DNA of 64,000 nucleotides from Bradyrhizobium sp. Rc3b. GTDB lineage: Bacteria; Pseudomonadota; Alphaproteobacteria; Rhizobiales; Xanthobacteraceae. This document shows, piece by piece, positions 8,577 to 17,056 of this stretch. How positions within the stretch are numbered: the first letter of the stretch is position 1; each line of letters begins with the position of its first letter. Under the pieces are notes generated by a model. That model was given only the letters and a program-made list of their open reading frames with translations. It was not told the DNA's origin and did no database searches. The stretch spans positions 1 to 64,000 of the forward strand of contig NZ_FOUS01000012.1 in assembly GCF_900114915.1 (NCBI RefSeq), read 5' to 3'. The translations under genes were made by a program, and so were the position numbers.

Positions 8577-9293
8577 TCAGTTGGTGGCCTTGCTGGCGCT
8601 CACCAGCGTCGGCTTTTCAATGTAGTTATCCGCGAACAGCTTTTTCAGGTTCTCGACCTTGGGCAGGTCGTTATAGGCGATGTAGGGCTGGTTCGGGTGC
8701 AGCGTCAGATAGTCCTGGTGGTAGGCCTCCGCCGGGTAGAACGCCTCCAGCGCGCCGACCTTGGTCACGATCGGCTTGCTGAAGACCTTGGCGCCGTTGA
8801 GCTGGGCGATATAGGCCTCCACCACCTTCTTCTGCTCGTCGGAGGTGGTGAAGACGGCCGAGCGATATTGCGTGCCGACGTCGGGGCCCTGGCGGTTGAG
8901 CTGGGTCGGGTCGTGCGCCACCGAGAAATAGATCTGGAGGATCTTTCCGTAAGAGATCTTCTTCGGGTCGTATTTGATCTCGACCGCCTCGGCATGGCCA
9001 GTCCGGCCGCTCGAGACCGTCTGGTAGTCGGCGGTCGCCTTGGTGCCGCCGGCATAGCCGGAGACCGCGTTGACGACGCCCGCGGTGTGCTGGAAGACGC
9101 CTTGGACGCCCCAGAAGCAGCCGCCGGCGATCACGGCGGTCTGGATCCCGCTCGCAGGTGCCGCATCCATGGCCGGGGCGGGGATCACGACCGCGTCCTC
9201 CGCGGCCTGAGACGGCGCGGCAAAGGCCAGCGCGAAGGTTAGCGAAAGGGCGGTGGTTGCGGCGAGCAGGGAGGCGAGGGCAGGTCGGCGCAT
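8577..9293 (-). CDS. msrA: Periplasmic peptide-methionine (S)-S-oxide reductase MsrA
   Basis: A 238-residue MsrA that reduces the S form of methionine sulfoxide. A clear signal peptide (LLAATTALSLTFALAFA, cut after SQA) sends it to the periplasm. The catalytic motif GGCFWGVQGVF follows, with VSGYAGG and HAEAVEIKYDP further on, all typical of the family. Unlike MsrB next to it, this enzyme is exported, so the pair works in different compartments unless MsrB is misplaced by the gene start. Confidence 0.95.
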   Translation of the reverse strand: MRRPALASLLAATTALSLTFALAFAAPSQAAEDAVVIPAPAMDAAPASGIQTAVIAGGCFWGVQGVFQHTAGVVNAVSGYAGGTKATADYQTVSSGRTGHAEAVEIKYDPKKISYGKILQIYFSVAHDPTQLNRQGPDVGTQYRSAVFTTSDEQKKVVEAYIAQLNGAKVFSKPIVTKVGALEAFYPAEAYHQDYLTLHPNQPYIAYNDLPKVENLKKLFADNYIEKPTLVSASKATN

Positions 9294-9550
9294 GGCGGAT
9301 CCTCTTTCGAAAGGTCTGACAGTCTAGGGCGGTCGGGGCCGGACGAACAGTTGCCCGGCTGCGTTTTCGCACCATCCGAGGTACGGACGCGGCCGCCGGT
9401 TGTTACGACGGGACGGACACGAGTCTGTGAAATGAGCCGCGCGGGATAGAAGGGCGCCGGCGGCTTGGCGAGACCGGGAACTCCGCGCTAGATGAACCGG
9501 TGCGATCGATGATCGACTTAAGAAGAATCCGGCTGGAGCAGGCCTGACCC

Positions 9551-11233
9551 ATGCTGCGCGTCGTTTCCCTGAGCCTTGTCATCCTGACCGCCGGCCTGTT
9601 CAGCGCGGCGGCCGACCCGCAGGCCGACGATCTCACCCTCTGCCGTGACCGCCAGGCGGAGGCCCAGGCCCGCGCGAGCGCCTGCGACAATCTGCTGAAG
9701 GCCGACAAGCTCACCGGCAAGGACAAGGCCATCGCGCTCTCCGTGCGCGGCAACACGCTGATCAGCAAGCGCGACTACGACCGCGCGATCGAGACCCTGT
9801 CCATCGCGATCGATCTCGATCCTGATTACGTCATTGCTCTCAACCTGCGCGGCCTCGCCTATGAGCGCAAGGGCCAGGATGACCTCGCCATGGCGGACTA
9901 CAACCTCGCCCTCCAGAAGCGCCCCACCTACGGTGTCCCCTACAACAATCGGGGCGTCATCCACGCGCGCCGCGGCGCGTTGCAGAGCGCGCTCGACGAT
10001 TTCAGCCTGTCGATCAAATACACGCCGAAATTCCTGCTCGGCTGGACCAATCGCGCCCGCGCGCGGACGCTGATGAAGGATTTCGACGGCGCGATCGCCG
10101 ATTTCGCGGAGGCCGAGAAGATCGACCCGGCCGCGCCGCAGATCGCCAGCAACCGCTGCATCACTTACGGCATGATGGGCAGGTACGCGCAGGCCCTTGC
10201 CGACTGCAACGGCCTGATCGAGCGGCAGCCGAAAAACGTGTTCGCGATCAACAACCGCGCCGACGTCAGCATGATGAAGGGCGACCTCGACGCCGCGCTG
10301 AAGGATTACAACACGGCCATCCAGATCAATCCGAACAACATCCGCGCGCATTCCGGTCGCGGCCAGATCTACGAGCGGAAGAAAGATCTCGCGCAGGCGC
10401 GCGCCGATTACCGCGCGGCCGCCTATTCGCTGACGAAGTTCGACGAGCCCGACGTCGCCCGCGCCCGTGCCGTCGCGCAGGAGCGGCTCGCCGCGCTGAC
10501 GCTGCAGGCGCCGGCCGGAGCAACCGGGCGCCGCGTGGCGCTGGTGATCGGCAACGGCGCCTACAAGAACGTCCATGCGTTGCCCAATCCGCCGCGCGAT
10601 TCCAAACTGATCGCGAGCGTGCTGCGCGACGTCGGCTTCCAGAGCGTGATTTCCGTCAACGACCTCACCCGCGACAAGTTCTTTGACGCGCTGAAGGCCT
10701 TTGCGGAGGAAGCGGAGAAGGCCGACTGGGCCGTGGTCTATTACGCCGGCCACGGCTTCGAGATCGGCGGGGTGAACTATCTCGTTCCCGTCGACGCAAA
10801 GCTCGCCGCCGACAAGGACGCCGAGACCCAGGCGGTCGCCCTCGAGCAGGTGATCGCCGCGGTCGGTGCCGCGCGGAAAATGCGCCTCGTGGTTCTGGAT
10901 GCCTGCCGCGACAATCCGTTCGCGCCGAGCATGCAGCGCACGCTGTCGCTGAAGCTGGTCGACAAGGGCTTTTCCAACATCGAGCCCGGCGCCGGCTTCA
11001 TGGTGGTCTACGCCGCCAAGCACGGCGAGACCGCGATGGACGGCGACGGCAGCGCCAACAGCCCGTTTGCCACCGCGCTGGCCCGCGAGATCAAGCAGCC
11101 GCGCATCGAGATCCGAAAACTGTTCGACATCATCCGCGACGACGTCTGGGCTGCGACGAAGCACGAGCAGCAGCCATTCACGTATGGGTCACCGCCGGGA
11201 CGGGAGGATTTTTACTTTGTGGCGGGGAAGTAA
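9551..11233 (+). CDS. Secreted TPR-caspase (peptidase C14) protein
   Basis: A 560-residue protein. Residues 1-22 are a signal peptide ending AAADP. Residues 60-310 hold about seven tetratricopeptide repeats (for example RGNTLISKRDYDRAIETLS and NNRGVIHARRGALQSALDD). Residues 330-560 are a caspase-like domain: RRVALVIGNGAYKN opens it, the catalytic His is in VVYYAGHGFEIGG, and the catalytic Cys is in LVVLDACRDNPF. Both catalytic residues are present, so it should be active. Bacterial caspase homologues cleave after basic residues. An exported one with TPRs might act in the periplasm; its substrate is unknown. Confidence 0.9.
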   Translation: MLRVVSLSLVILTAGLFSAAADPQADDLTLCRDRQAEAQARASACDNLLKADKLTGKDKAIALSVRGNTLISKRDYDRAIETLSIAIDLDPDYVIALNLRGLAYERKGQDDLAMADYNLALQKRPTYGVPYNNRGVIHARRGALQSALDDFSLSIKYTPKFLLGWTNRARARTLMKDFDGAIADFAEAEKIDPAAPQIASNRCITYGMMGRYAQALADCNGLIERQPKNVFAINNRADVSMMKGDLDAALKDYNTAIQINPNNIRAHSGRGQIYERKKDLAQARADYRAAAYSLTKFDEPDVARARAVAQERLAALTLQAPAGATGRRVALVIGNGAYKNVHALPNPPRDSKLIASVLRDVGFQSVISVNDLTRDKFFDALKAFAEEAEKADWAVVYYAGHGFEIGGVNYLVPVDAKLAADKDAETQAVALEQVIAAVGAARKMRLVVLDACRDNPFAPSMQRTLSLKLVDKGFSNIEPGAGFMVVYAAKHGETAMDGDGSANSPFATALAREIKQPRIEIRKLFDIIRDDVWAATKHEQQPFTYGSPPGREDFYFVAGK

Positions 11234-11262
11234 GGGGCGCGATATCCGTGCCTCGTTCACGG

Positions 11263-11394
11263 TGCCGTAGGGTGGGCAAAGCGACTTGTCCGCCGTAGCT
11301 CGAAGAGCGAAGGCGGAAGCGTGCCCACGCGTTTATTTGCTTATGGAGAGAGATCGTGGGCACGGCGCTATGCGCCTTTGCCCACCCTACGGCA
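11263..11394. repeat. Inverted repeat with perfect 19-base arms
   Basis: The arms TGCCGTAGGGTGGGCAAAG (11263-11281) and CTTTGCCCACCCTACGGCA (11376-11394) are exact complements. Inside are further partial complements (GCGTGCCCACG, ATCGTGGGCACGGCG). A second, more decayed copy lies at 29758-29842. This looks like a small non-autonomous mobile element or dispersed repeat. Confidence 0.75.
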
Positions 11395-11397
11395 GGG

Positions 11398-12552
11398 TCA
11401 CACCACGATGCTCAGCCGTTTCGCTGCGCGCGTAATCCCCGTATACAGCCACCGCGCCCGCGAGTCCTGAAACGCAAAGCTCTCGTCGAACAGCACGACG
11501 TCGTCCCATTGCGAGCCCTGCGACTTGTGCACGGTGAGCACGTAGCCGTAATCGAACTCGTCATAGGGCTTGCGCTGCTCCCAGGCGATCTGCTCGACGC
11601 CGCCTTCGAAGCAATCGGCGCGCACCGAGACCTTGGTCACCTTGTGGCCGAAATCCTCGTCCGGCGACAGCCGCATCGAGAGAATGCGCGATTTCGAGCG
11701 CGAGGTGTTGCGCGACTTCACGCGCCACAGTCCGCCGTTGAACAGGCCCTTCTTGCGGTTGTTGCGCAGGCATACCAGCTTGTCGCCCGCGACCGGGAAG
11801 ACGTCCTCGATGTTCTGGCGCTGCCGCACCCGCATGTTGTAGGCGCGCCGCGTGTTGTTGCGGCCGACCAGCACCTGGTCGGCGCCCATGACGCGGTCGG
11901 GATCGAGCTCCTTGCGCGACACCACCTCGCTCTCGCCGTAGCGGCCGATGTCGAGCTCGCGTCCCTCGCGCACGTCCATCGACATCCGCACGATCGGATC
12001 GTCCTGCGCCTGGCGGTGCACCTCGGTCAGCATCGCGTCGGGCTCGGTGTTGGTGAAGAAGCCGCCGCCCTGGATCGGCGGCAGCTGCGCGGGATCCCCG
12101 AGCACGAGCAGCGGGCAGTCGAACGACATCAGGTCGCGGCCCAATTCGGCGTCGACCATCGAGCATTCGTCGATCACGATCAACTTCGCCTTCGAGGCCG
12201 GCGCGTCGTCCCACAATTCGAAGCTCGGCTGCTCCTCGCCGGATTCGCGGGCGCGGTAGATCAGGGAGTGGATGGTGGAGGCGTCGTCGCAACCCTTGTT
12301 GCGCATGACGAGGGCGGCCTTGCCGGTGAAGGCCGCGAATTTCACCTCGCCGTCGACGCCTTCGGCGATGTGCCGGGCCAGGGTCGTCTTGCCGGTGCCG
12401 GCAAAGCCGAACAGGCGGAAGATCGGCGGCGTGCCATTGCGGCCCGGCCTGGCCTTCAGCCAGTCGCCGACGGCCTTGAGAGCGGCATCCTGATGCGGTG
12501 TGAAACTGGCCATATCTGTCTTGAGGAAGGGCGAAACGAGGCGATTCGCCAT
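11398..12552 (-). CDS. RecD-like superfamily 1 DNA helicase
   Basis: 384 residues. Motif I FGFAGTGKTTLA, motif II LIVIDECSMVD, motif III LGDPAQLPPI and the C-terminal UvrD_C_2 motif YVLTVHKSQGSQWDDVVL, then YTGITRA, place it in SF1B with RecD and phage Dda. It lacks RecB/RecC partners here and lacks the long N-terminal region of RecD2, so it resembles a stand-alone 5'-3' helicase. The start is uncertain: ATG at 12552 or, thirteen codons later, at 12513 (MASFTPHQ). Confidence 0.88.
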   Translation of the reverse strand: MANRLVSPFLKTDMASFTPHQDAALKAVGDWLKARPGRNGTPPIFRLFGFAGTGKTTLARHIAEGVDGEVKFAAFTGKAALVMRNKGCDDASTIHSLIYRARESGEEQPSFELWDDAPASKAKLIVIDECSMVDAELGRDLMSFDCPLLVLGDPAQLPPIQGGGFFTNTEPDAMLTEVHRQAQDDPIVRMSMDVREGRELDIGRYGESEVVSRKELDPDRVMGADQVLVGRNNTRRAYNMRVRQRQNIEDVFPVAGDKLVCLRNNRKKGLFNGGLWRVKSRNTSRSKSRILSMRLSPDEDFGHKVTKVSVRADCFEGGVEQIAWEQRKPYDEFDYGYVLTVHKSQGSQWDDVVLFDESFAFQDSRARWLYTGITRAAKRLSIVV

Positions 12553-12614
12553 CCCCCAAAACTAACCATTCGCCCCGCCGGTTCAAGCGGGGCGAACCCG
12601 GTTGCCTTTTGGTC

Positions 12615-13268
12615 CTACTGCCAGCCGGGAACGCCGCGCATGTCGGGCAGCTGGTGGGCGATGCCCTTGTGGCAGTCGATGCAGGTCTTTTCCTTCGTGA
12701 ACAGGAAGCGCTGGTGCGCCACCGAGGCCCGCGGCGACTGCTTGGTGATGTCCATGGAATCGGCACTGTGGCAGTTGCGGCATTCCAGGGAATCGTTGGC
12801 CTTGAAGCGCGCCCATTCGTGCGCGGCGAGCTCGAGGCGATGATCCTGGAATTTCTCGCGGGTGTCGATCGTGCCGAAAATCTTGCCCCAGACCTCCTTG
12901 GAGGCCTGCATCTTGCGCGCGATCTTGTCGGTCCAGTTGTGCGGGACGTGGCAATCCGGGCAGGTCGCGCGCACGCCGGAGCGATTGCTGAAGTGGATGG
13001 TGGATTTCAGCTCGGCGTAGACGTTGTCCTTCATCTCGTGGCAGCCGGTGCAGAATTTTTCGGTGTTGGTCAATTCCAGCGCGGTGTTGAAGCCGCCCCA
13101 GAAGATAACGCCGGCGACGAAGCCCGCGAGCACCAGCGTGCCGAGCGCGAACACCGAGCTCGGCCGGGTCAGCACACGCCAGAGCTCCAGCGCAAAGTCC
13201 CAGCTTCGCGCGATGAAGCCGCGCTTGGTTTTCAGCTCTGCATTGGGCTCGTCAGCAGTCGTCGTCAT
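12615..13268 (-). CDS. napC: Tetrahaem c-type cytochrome NapC
   Basis: 217 residues. An N-terminal anchor (VFALGTLVLAGFVAGVIFW) is followed by four CxxCH haem sites: FCTGCHEM, TCPDCHVP, ECRNCHSA and TCIDCHKG. NapC takes electrons from quinol and passes them to periplasmic NapAB. The start at 13268 (MTTTADEP) overlaps the napB stop as ATGA, so translation is probably coupled. Last gene of napEDABC. Confidence 0.95.
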   Translation of the reverse strand: MTTTADEPNAELKTKRGFIARSWDFALELWRVLTRPSSVFALGTLVLAGFVAGVIFWGGFNTALELTNTEKFCTGCHEMKDNVYAELKSTIHFSNRSGVRATCPDCHVPHNWTDKIARKMQASKEVWGKIFGTIDTREKFQDHRLELAAHEWARFKANDSLECRNCHSADSMDITKQSPRASVAHQRFLFTKEKTCIDCHKGIAHQLPDMRGVPGWQ

Positions 13269-13735
13269 CGGCGGCCACCCGGGCTTGCACGCGAGAGCAG
13301 CGTGTCGATGTCGACGAAGTCGTTGCTCACGGGCGGATTGGCGGTGTTCTGCGGCACGTGGCATTCCGTGCAGAAGAAGCGCCGCGGCGAGATCGAGGCG
13401 AGGAACTGGCCGTCGCGGTCCATGAAATGCGTGATCGAGACCATCGGCGCCTGCGATTCCGCCGTGCGTGCCCGCGCATGGCAGGACAGGCATTTGTTGC
13501 CGTTGAGGTCGATCTGATAGCCGTCGATCGTGTGCGGGATGACCGGCGGCTGCTCCGGATAATTGCGCACCTCCTTCTCGGACGTGTTGCGGTTCGGCAG
13601 CATCGGCGGCGCCGGGCCCTCGTCATTGAGTGGAGCCGGACCGCGCAGGCCCGAGGTGACGGTCTGTGCGGTCAGCGAGCTCGAGGCCGCGGCGATCGCG
13701 AAGGCGAGCAAGGCGATTGCAGATCGTTTCATCAT
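13265..13735 (-). CDS. napB: Periplasmic nitrate reductase cytochrome subunit NapB
   Basis: 156 residues with a signal peptide (IALLAFAIAAASSSL) and two CxxCH haem sites, KCLSCHAR and FCTECHVP. It is the dihaem electron-transfer partner of NapA in the periplasm. The ATG at 13733-13735 overlaps the napA stop (ATGA), and its own stop overlaps the napC start, so napA, napB and napC read as a coupled unit. A second ATG directly follows the first. Confidence 0.95.
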   Translation of the reverse strand: MMKRSAIALLAFAIAAASSSLTAQTVTSGLRGPAPLNDEGPAPPMLPNRNTSEKEVRNYPEQPPVIPHTIDGYQIDLNGNKCLSCHARARTAESQAPMVSITHFMDRDGQFLASISPRRFFCTECHVPQNTANPPVSNDFVDIDTLLSRASPGGRR

Positions 13736-16245
13736 GACAGGCTCACCCGCTCGATGCGCACGGCACATTTCTTGAAGTCGGTCTGCAGCGAAATCGGATC
13801 GGTCGCGTCCAGAGTCACCTTGTTGATCAGCTTGGACTCGTCGAACCACGGCACGAAGACGAGGCCCTTCGGCGGCCGGTCGCGACCGCGCGTTTCGACC
13901 CGGGCGCGGATGAAGCCGCGGCGGGAGACCACCTTCACCTCGTCCCCGCGACGGAGCTTGGCATCCGCCGCGTCGTCCGGATGCATGAAGCACACGGCTT
14001 CGGGGAAGGCCTTGTACAGCTCGGGCACGCGGCGCGTCATGGTGCCGGAATGCCAGTGCTCCAGCACGCGGCCGGTCGAGAGCCAGTAGGGATATTCGTT
14101 GTCGGGCGATTCCGCCGGCGGCTCGTAGGGCAGCGCGAAGATGCGCGCCTTGCCGTCGGGATAGCCGTAGAACTGCACGTCGGTGCCCTGCTTGACGTAG
14201 GGATCACTGCCCTCGCGGAAACGCCACTTCGTCTCCTGGCCGTTGACGACGGGCCAGCGCAGGCCGCGCTCGCGGTGATAGATGTCGAACGGCGCGAGGT
14301 CATGGCCATGTCCGCGGCCGAACTGGGCGTATTCCTCGAACAGGCCCTTGTGCACATAGAAGCCGAAGGCCTTGGACTCGTCGTTGAGATAGCCCGGCTC
14401 GATGTCGGTCACGGGGAATTTGTCGACCTGGCCGTTCTTGTAGAGCACGTCGAACAGCGTCTTGCCGCGAACCTCGGGCTTCTTGGCGATCAGCTCCTCG
14501 GGCCAGACCTCCTCGATCTTGAAGCGCTTGGAGAACTCCATGAGCTGCCAGAGATCGGATTTCGACTCGCCGGGCGCGGGGACGAGCTGGTGCCAGAACT
14601 GGGTGCGCCGCTCGGCATTGCCGTAGGCGCCTTCCTTCTCCACCCACATCGCGGTCGGCAGGATCAGATCGGCGGCCAGTGCCGTCACCGACGGATAGGC
14701 ATCCGAGACCACGATGAAATTGTCGGGGTTGCGGAAGCCGGGATAGGTCTCCTCGTTGGCATTGGGGCCGGCCTGGAGGTTGTTGTTGACCTGCACCCAA
14801 TAGGCGTTGATCAGGCCGTCCTTCAGCATCCGGCTTTGCAGCACGGCGTGCGCGCCGTTCTTGTCGGGAATGGTGCCTTCGGGCAGCTGCCAGATGTGCT
14901 CGGCGTGGTCGCGATGCGCCTTGTTGGTCACGACCATGTCGGCCGGCAGCCGGTGCGAGAAGGTGCCGACCTCGCGCGCGGTGCCGCAGGCCGAGGGCTG
15001 GCCGGTCAGCGAGAACGGGCTGTTGCCGGGCGAGGAGATCTTTCCGGTCAGGAGATGGATGTTGTAGACGAGGTTGTTGCACCAGACGCCGCGGGTGTGC
15101 TGGTTGAAGCCCATGGTCCAGAACGAGACCACTTTGGTCTTGGGATCGGCGTAGAGCTCGGCGAGCGCCTCCAGCCGGTTCAGCGGCACGCCGGACATCT
15201 CGGCTGCCTTTTCCAGCGTGTATTCCGACACGAACTTGACGTACTCGTCATAGCTCATGTCGGTGGAGTCGTTGGCCTTCGCTGCACCCGTTGCCTTTTT
15301 CTGAAGCGGATGCTCCGGCCTCAAACCGTAGCCGATATCGGTCTGCCCCCGCCTGAAAATCGTATGCGCGGCGACGAAGTCCTTGTTGACCCGGCCGGTC
15401 TTGATGATGTGGTTGGCGATGGCGTTGAGGATGTAGAGGTCGGTCTGCGGCTTGAACACCATGCCGATGTCGGCGAGGTCGAACGAGCGGTGCTCGAAGG
15501 TCGAGAGCACGGCGACGCGGACATGCGGCGCGGACAGCCGGCGGTCGGCGAGGCGCGTCCACAGGATGGGGTGCATCTCCGCCATGTTGGAGCCCCACAG
15601 CACGAAGGCGTCGGTCGCCTCGATGTCGTCGTAGCAGCCGGGCGGCTCGTCGATGCCGAAAGTGCGCATCATGCCGGCGACGGCGGAAGCCATGCAGTGC
15701 CGCGCATTGGGATCGATGTTGTTGGTGCGGAAGCCGGCCTTGAACAGCTTCGAGGCTGCATAGCCTTCCCAGATCGTCCACTGGCCGGAGCCGAACATGG
15801 CGACGCCGTTGGGGCCGCGCTTCTTGATCGCCTCCTTCCACTTCACCTCCATGATGTCGAAGGCTTCGGTCCAGGATACGGGCGTGAACTCGCCGTTCTT
15901 GTCGTATTTGCCGCCCGTCTTGCGCAGCATCGGCTGCGTGAGCCGGTCATGGCCGTACATGATCTTGGAGAGGAAGTAGCCCTTGACGCAGTTGAGGCCG
16001 CGGTTGACCTCGGCCTTGATGTCGCCATGGGTGGCGACGACGCGATTGTCCTTGGTCGCGACCATCACCGAGCAGCCGGTGCCGCAGAAGCGGCAGGCGG
16101 CCTTGTCCCATTTCATTTCGCTGTTGTCGCGCTCGGTGATGAGATTGGCGGCGAGCGCCGGAGCCGGCATGCCTGCTGCGGCGGCCGCAATCGCGGCGGC
16201 CTCGAGCTTCAGCATCTGGCGGCGGTCGAGCTTTGGCGATGTCAT
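13732..16245 (-). CDS. napA: Periplasmic nitrate reductase catalytic subunit NapA
   Basis: 837 residues, the full family length. It reduces nitrate to nitrite in the periplasm with a Mo-bis-MGD cofactor. A Tat signal with DRRQMLK leads into an alanine-rich core. The 4Fe-4S motif is CRFCGTGC followed by Cys in RGLNCVKGYF. HCMASAVAGMMRTFG carries the cysteine expected to bind Mo. It is the third gene of napEDABC and is exported with its cofactor after NapD checks the signal. Confidence 0.98.
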   Translation of the reverse strand: MTSPKLDRRQMLKLEAAAIAAAAAGMPAPALAANLITERDNSEMKWDKAACRFCGTGCSVMVATKDNRVVATHGDIKAEVNRGLNCVKGYFLSKIMYGHDRLTQPMLRKTGGKYDKNGEFTPVSWTEAFDIMEVKWKEAIKKRGPNGVAMFGSGQWTIWEGYAASKLFKAGFRTNNIDPNARHCMASAVAGMMRTFGIDEPPGCYDDIEATDAFVLWGSNMAEMHPILWTRLADRRLSAPHVRVAVLSTFEHRSFDLADIGMVFKPQTDLYILNAIANHIIKTGRVNKDFVAAHTIFRRGQTDIGYGLRPEHPLQKKATGAAKANDSTDMSYDEYVKFVSEYTLEKAAEMSGVPLNRLEALAELYADPKTKVVSFWTMGFNQHTRGVWCNNLVYNIHLLTGKISSPGNSPFSLTGQPSACGTAREVGTFSHRLPADMVVTNKAHRDHAEHIWQLPEGTIPDKNGAHAVLQSRMLKDGLINAYWVQVNNNLQAGPNANEETYPGFRNPDNFIVVSDAYPSVTALAADLILPTAMWVEKEGAYGNAERRTQFWHQLVPAPGESKSDLWQLMEFSKRFKIEEVWPEELIAKKPEVRGKTLFDVLYKNGQVDKFPVTDIEPGYLNDESKAFGFYVHKGLFEEYAQFGRGHGHDLAPFDIYHRERGLRWPVVNGQETKWRFREGSDPYVKQGTDVQFYGYPDGKARIFALPYEPPAESPDNEYPYWLSTGRVLEHWHSGTMTRRVPELYKAFPEAVCFMHPDDAADAKLRRGDEVKVVSRRGFIRARVETRGRDRPPKGLVFVPWFDESKLINKVTLDATDPISLQTDFKKCAVRIERVSLS

Positions 16246-16262
16246 GATGGCTCTTCCTGAAC

Positions 16263-16577
16263 TCAGGCGGTTTCGATGGCGTGGAAGACCAGCGCCGCGG
16301 AATAGACGTGTTGCAGCGACTGGATGGTGTTGAGCAGGGTGCCGAGGCTGCCGGCATCGGGCGCTTCGGTCACGACGACGAGTTTGCCGCGTGGGTCGCG
16401 GCCATGGATCTCGCAGCCGGGCAGGGCGGTGATCTCAGCTTCGAGTTCGGCGAGGCGCTCGGGGCGCGCCTGCACGATGATGCTGGCGATTTCGGCGCCC
16501 GGTGGCGGCACGATGCGGTCGGTGCTGAGCACGCGGCCGGTGATCAATGCGCGGCGGTTGAGTGAAGCTTGGGCCAT
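16263..16577 (-). CDS. napD: NapD chaperone for the NapA signal peptide
   Basis: A 104-residue protein with the ferredoxin-like NapD pattern: EIASIIVQARPERLAELEAE, then LPGCEIHGRDPRGKLVVV. It binds the Tat signal of NapA and holds it back until the cofactor is in. I start at the ATG at 16577. A TTG ten codons upstream, overlapping the napE stop, is an alternative. It lies between napE and napA with 17 bases to napA. Confidence 0.9.
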   Translation of the reverse strand: MAQASLNRRALITGRVLSTDRIVPPPGAEIASIIVQARPERLAELEAEITALPGCEIHGRDPRGKLVVVTEAPDAGSLGTLLNTIQSLQHVYSAALVFHAIETA

Positions 16578-16603
16578 GATGCCGGTCTTTCGCTTGGAGG
16601 AGA

Positions 16604-16789
16604 TCAATGCGGGGAGGGCGGCGGGCCGGGAGGGCCAGCAAACATCTGGTAGATCCAGACGCCGAGCCCATAGGAGCCGACTGTTCCGACCGCGAGGACG
16701 GGCATCACGATCGCGGTCAGGAATAGGAAAGCGAAAATCTCCATGCGCTTGCGGCGCACGCGCGAAGTCGTGTCGTCAGGGGCCGACAT
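16604..16789 (-). CDS. napE: NapE small membrane subunit
   Basis: 61 residues: a charged start (TTSRVRRKRMEIFAF) then one membrane helix (LFLTAIVMPVLAVGTVGSYGLGVWIYQM) and a proline-rich end. Size, sequence type and position as first gene of a nap operon fit NapE, whose role is poorly known. A FixK-type box lies about 90 bases upstream. Confidence 0.9.
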   Translation of the reverse strand: MSAPDDTTSRVRRKRMEIFAFLFLTAIVMPVLAVGTVGSYGLGVWIYQMFAGPPGPPPSPH

Positions 16790-16878
16790 ATTCGGTCTCT
16801 TCGGGATGGTATGGGAAGCGGGACGGCATCCGGGCCGTTGCCTTGCAGCCCTTTTGCTGCAATCGGGCCGTGGTGGCG

Positions 16879-16892
16879 TTGATCTGGATCAA
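16879..16892. promoter_or_regulatory. FNR/FixK-type box TTGATCTGGATCAA
   Basis: A perfect palindrome TTGAT-N4-ATCAA, the consensus for FixK2/FNR-family regulators. It is 90 bases before the napE start and 165 before the divergent oxidoreductase gene. FixK2 control of napEDABC under low oxygen is established in Bradyrhizobium, so I assign it mainly to nap. Whether it also serves the divergent gene cannot be seen. Confidence 0.9.
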
Positions 16893-17056
16893 CCTGTCGA
16901 CTTGCGCGGATGTCGCAGCGGCGGCGCCGAGGCGGGTATAGGTCGCCATGCCAGGCTCGGGATCAGTCTCCCGCGCGGCGGAATTGCTGCTCCGTAGACA
17001 GCTCCGCCTCACACCTTAAGATGAGCTTAACAACAATAAAGCGGGAGAGCGACGCC

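Noticed and set aside
13981..16260. A 759-codon plus-strand frame opposite napA
   Set aside because: Fully antisense to a certain gene, with no domain pattern.
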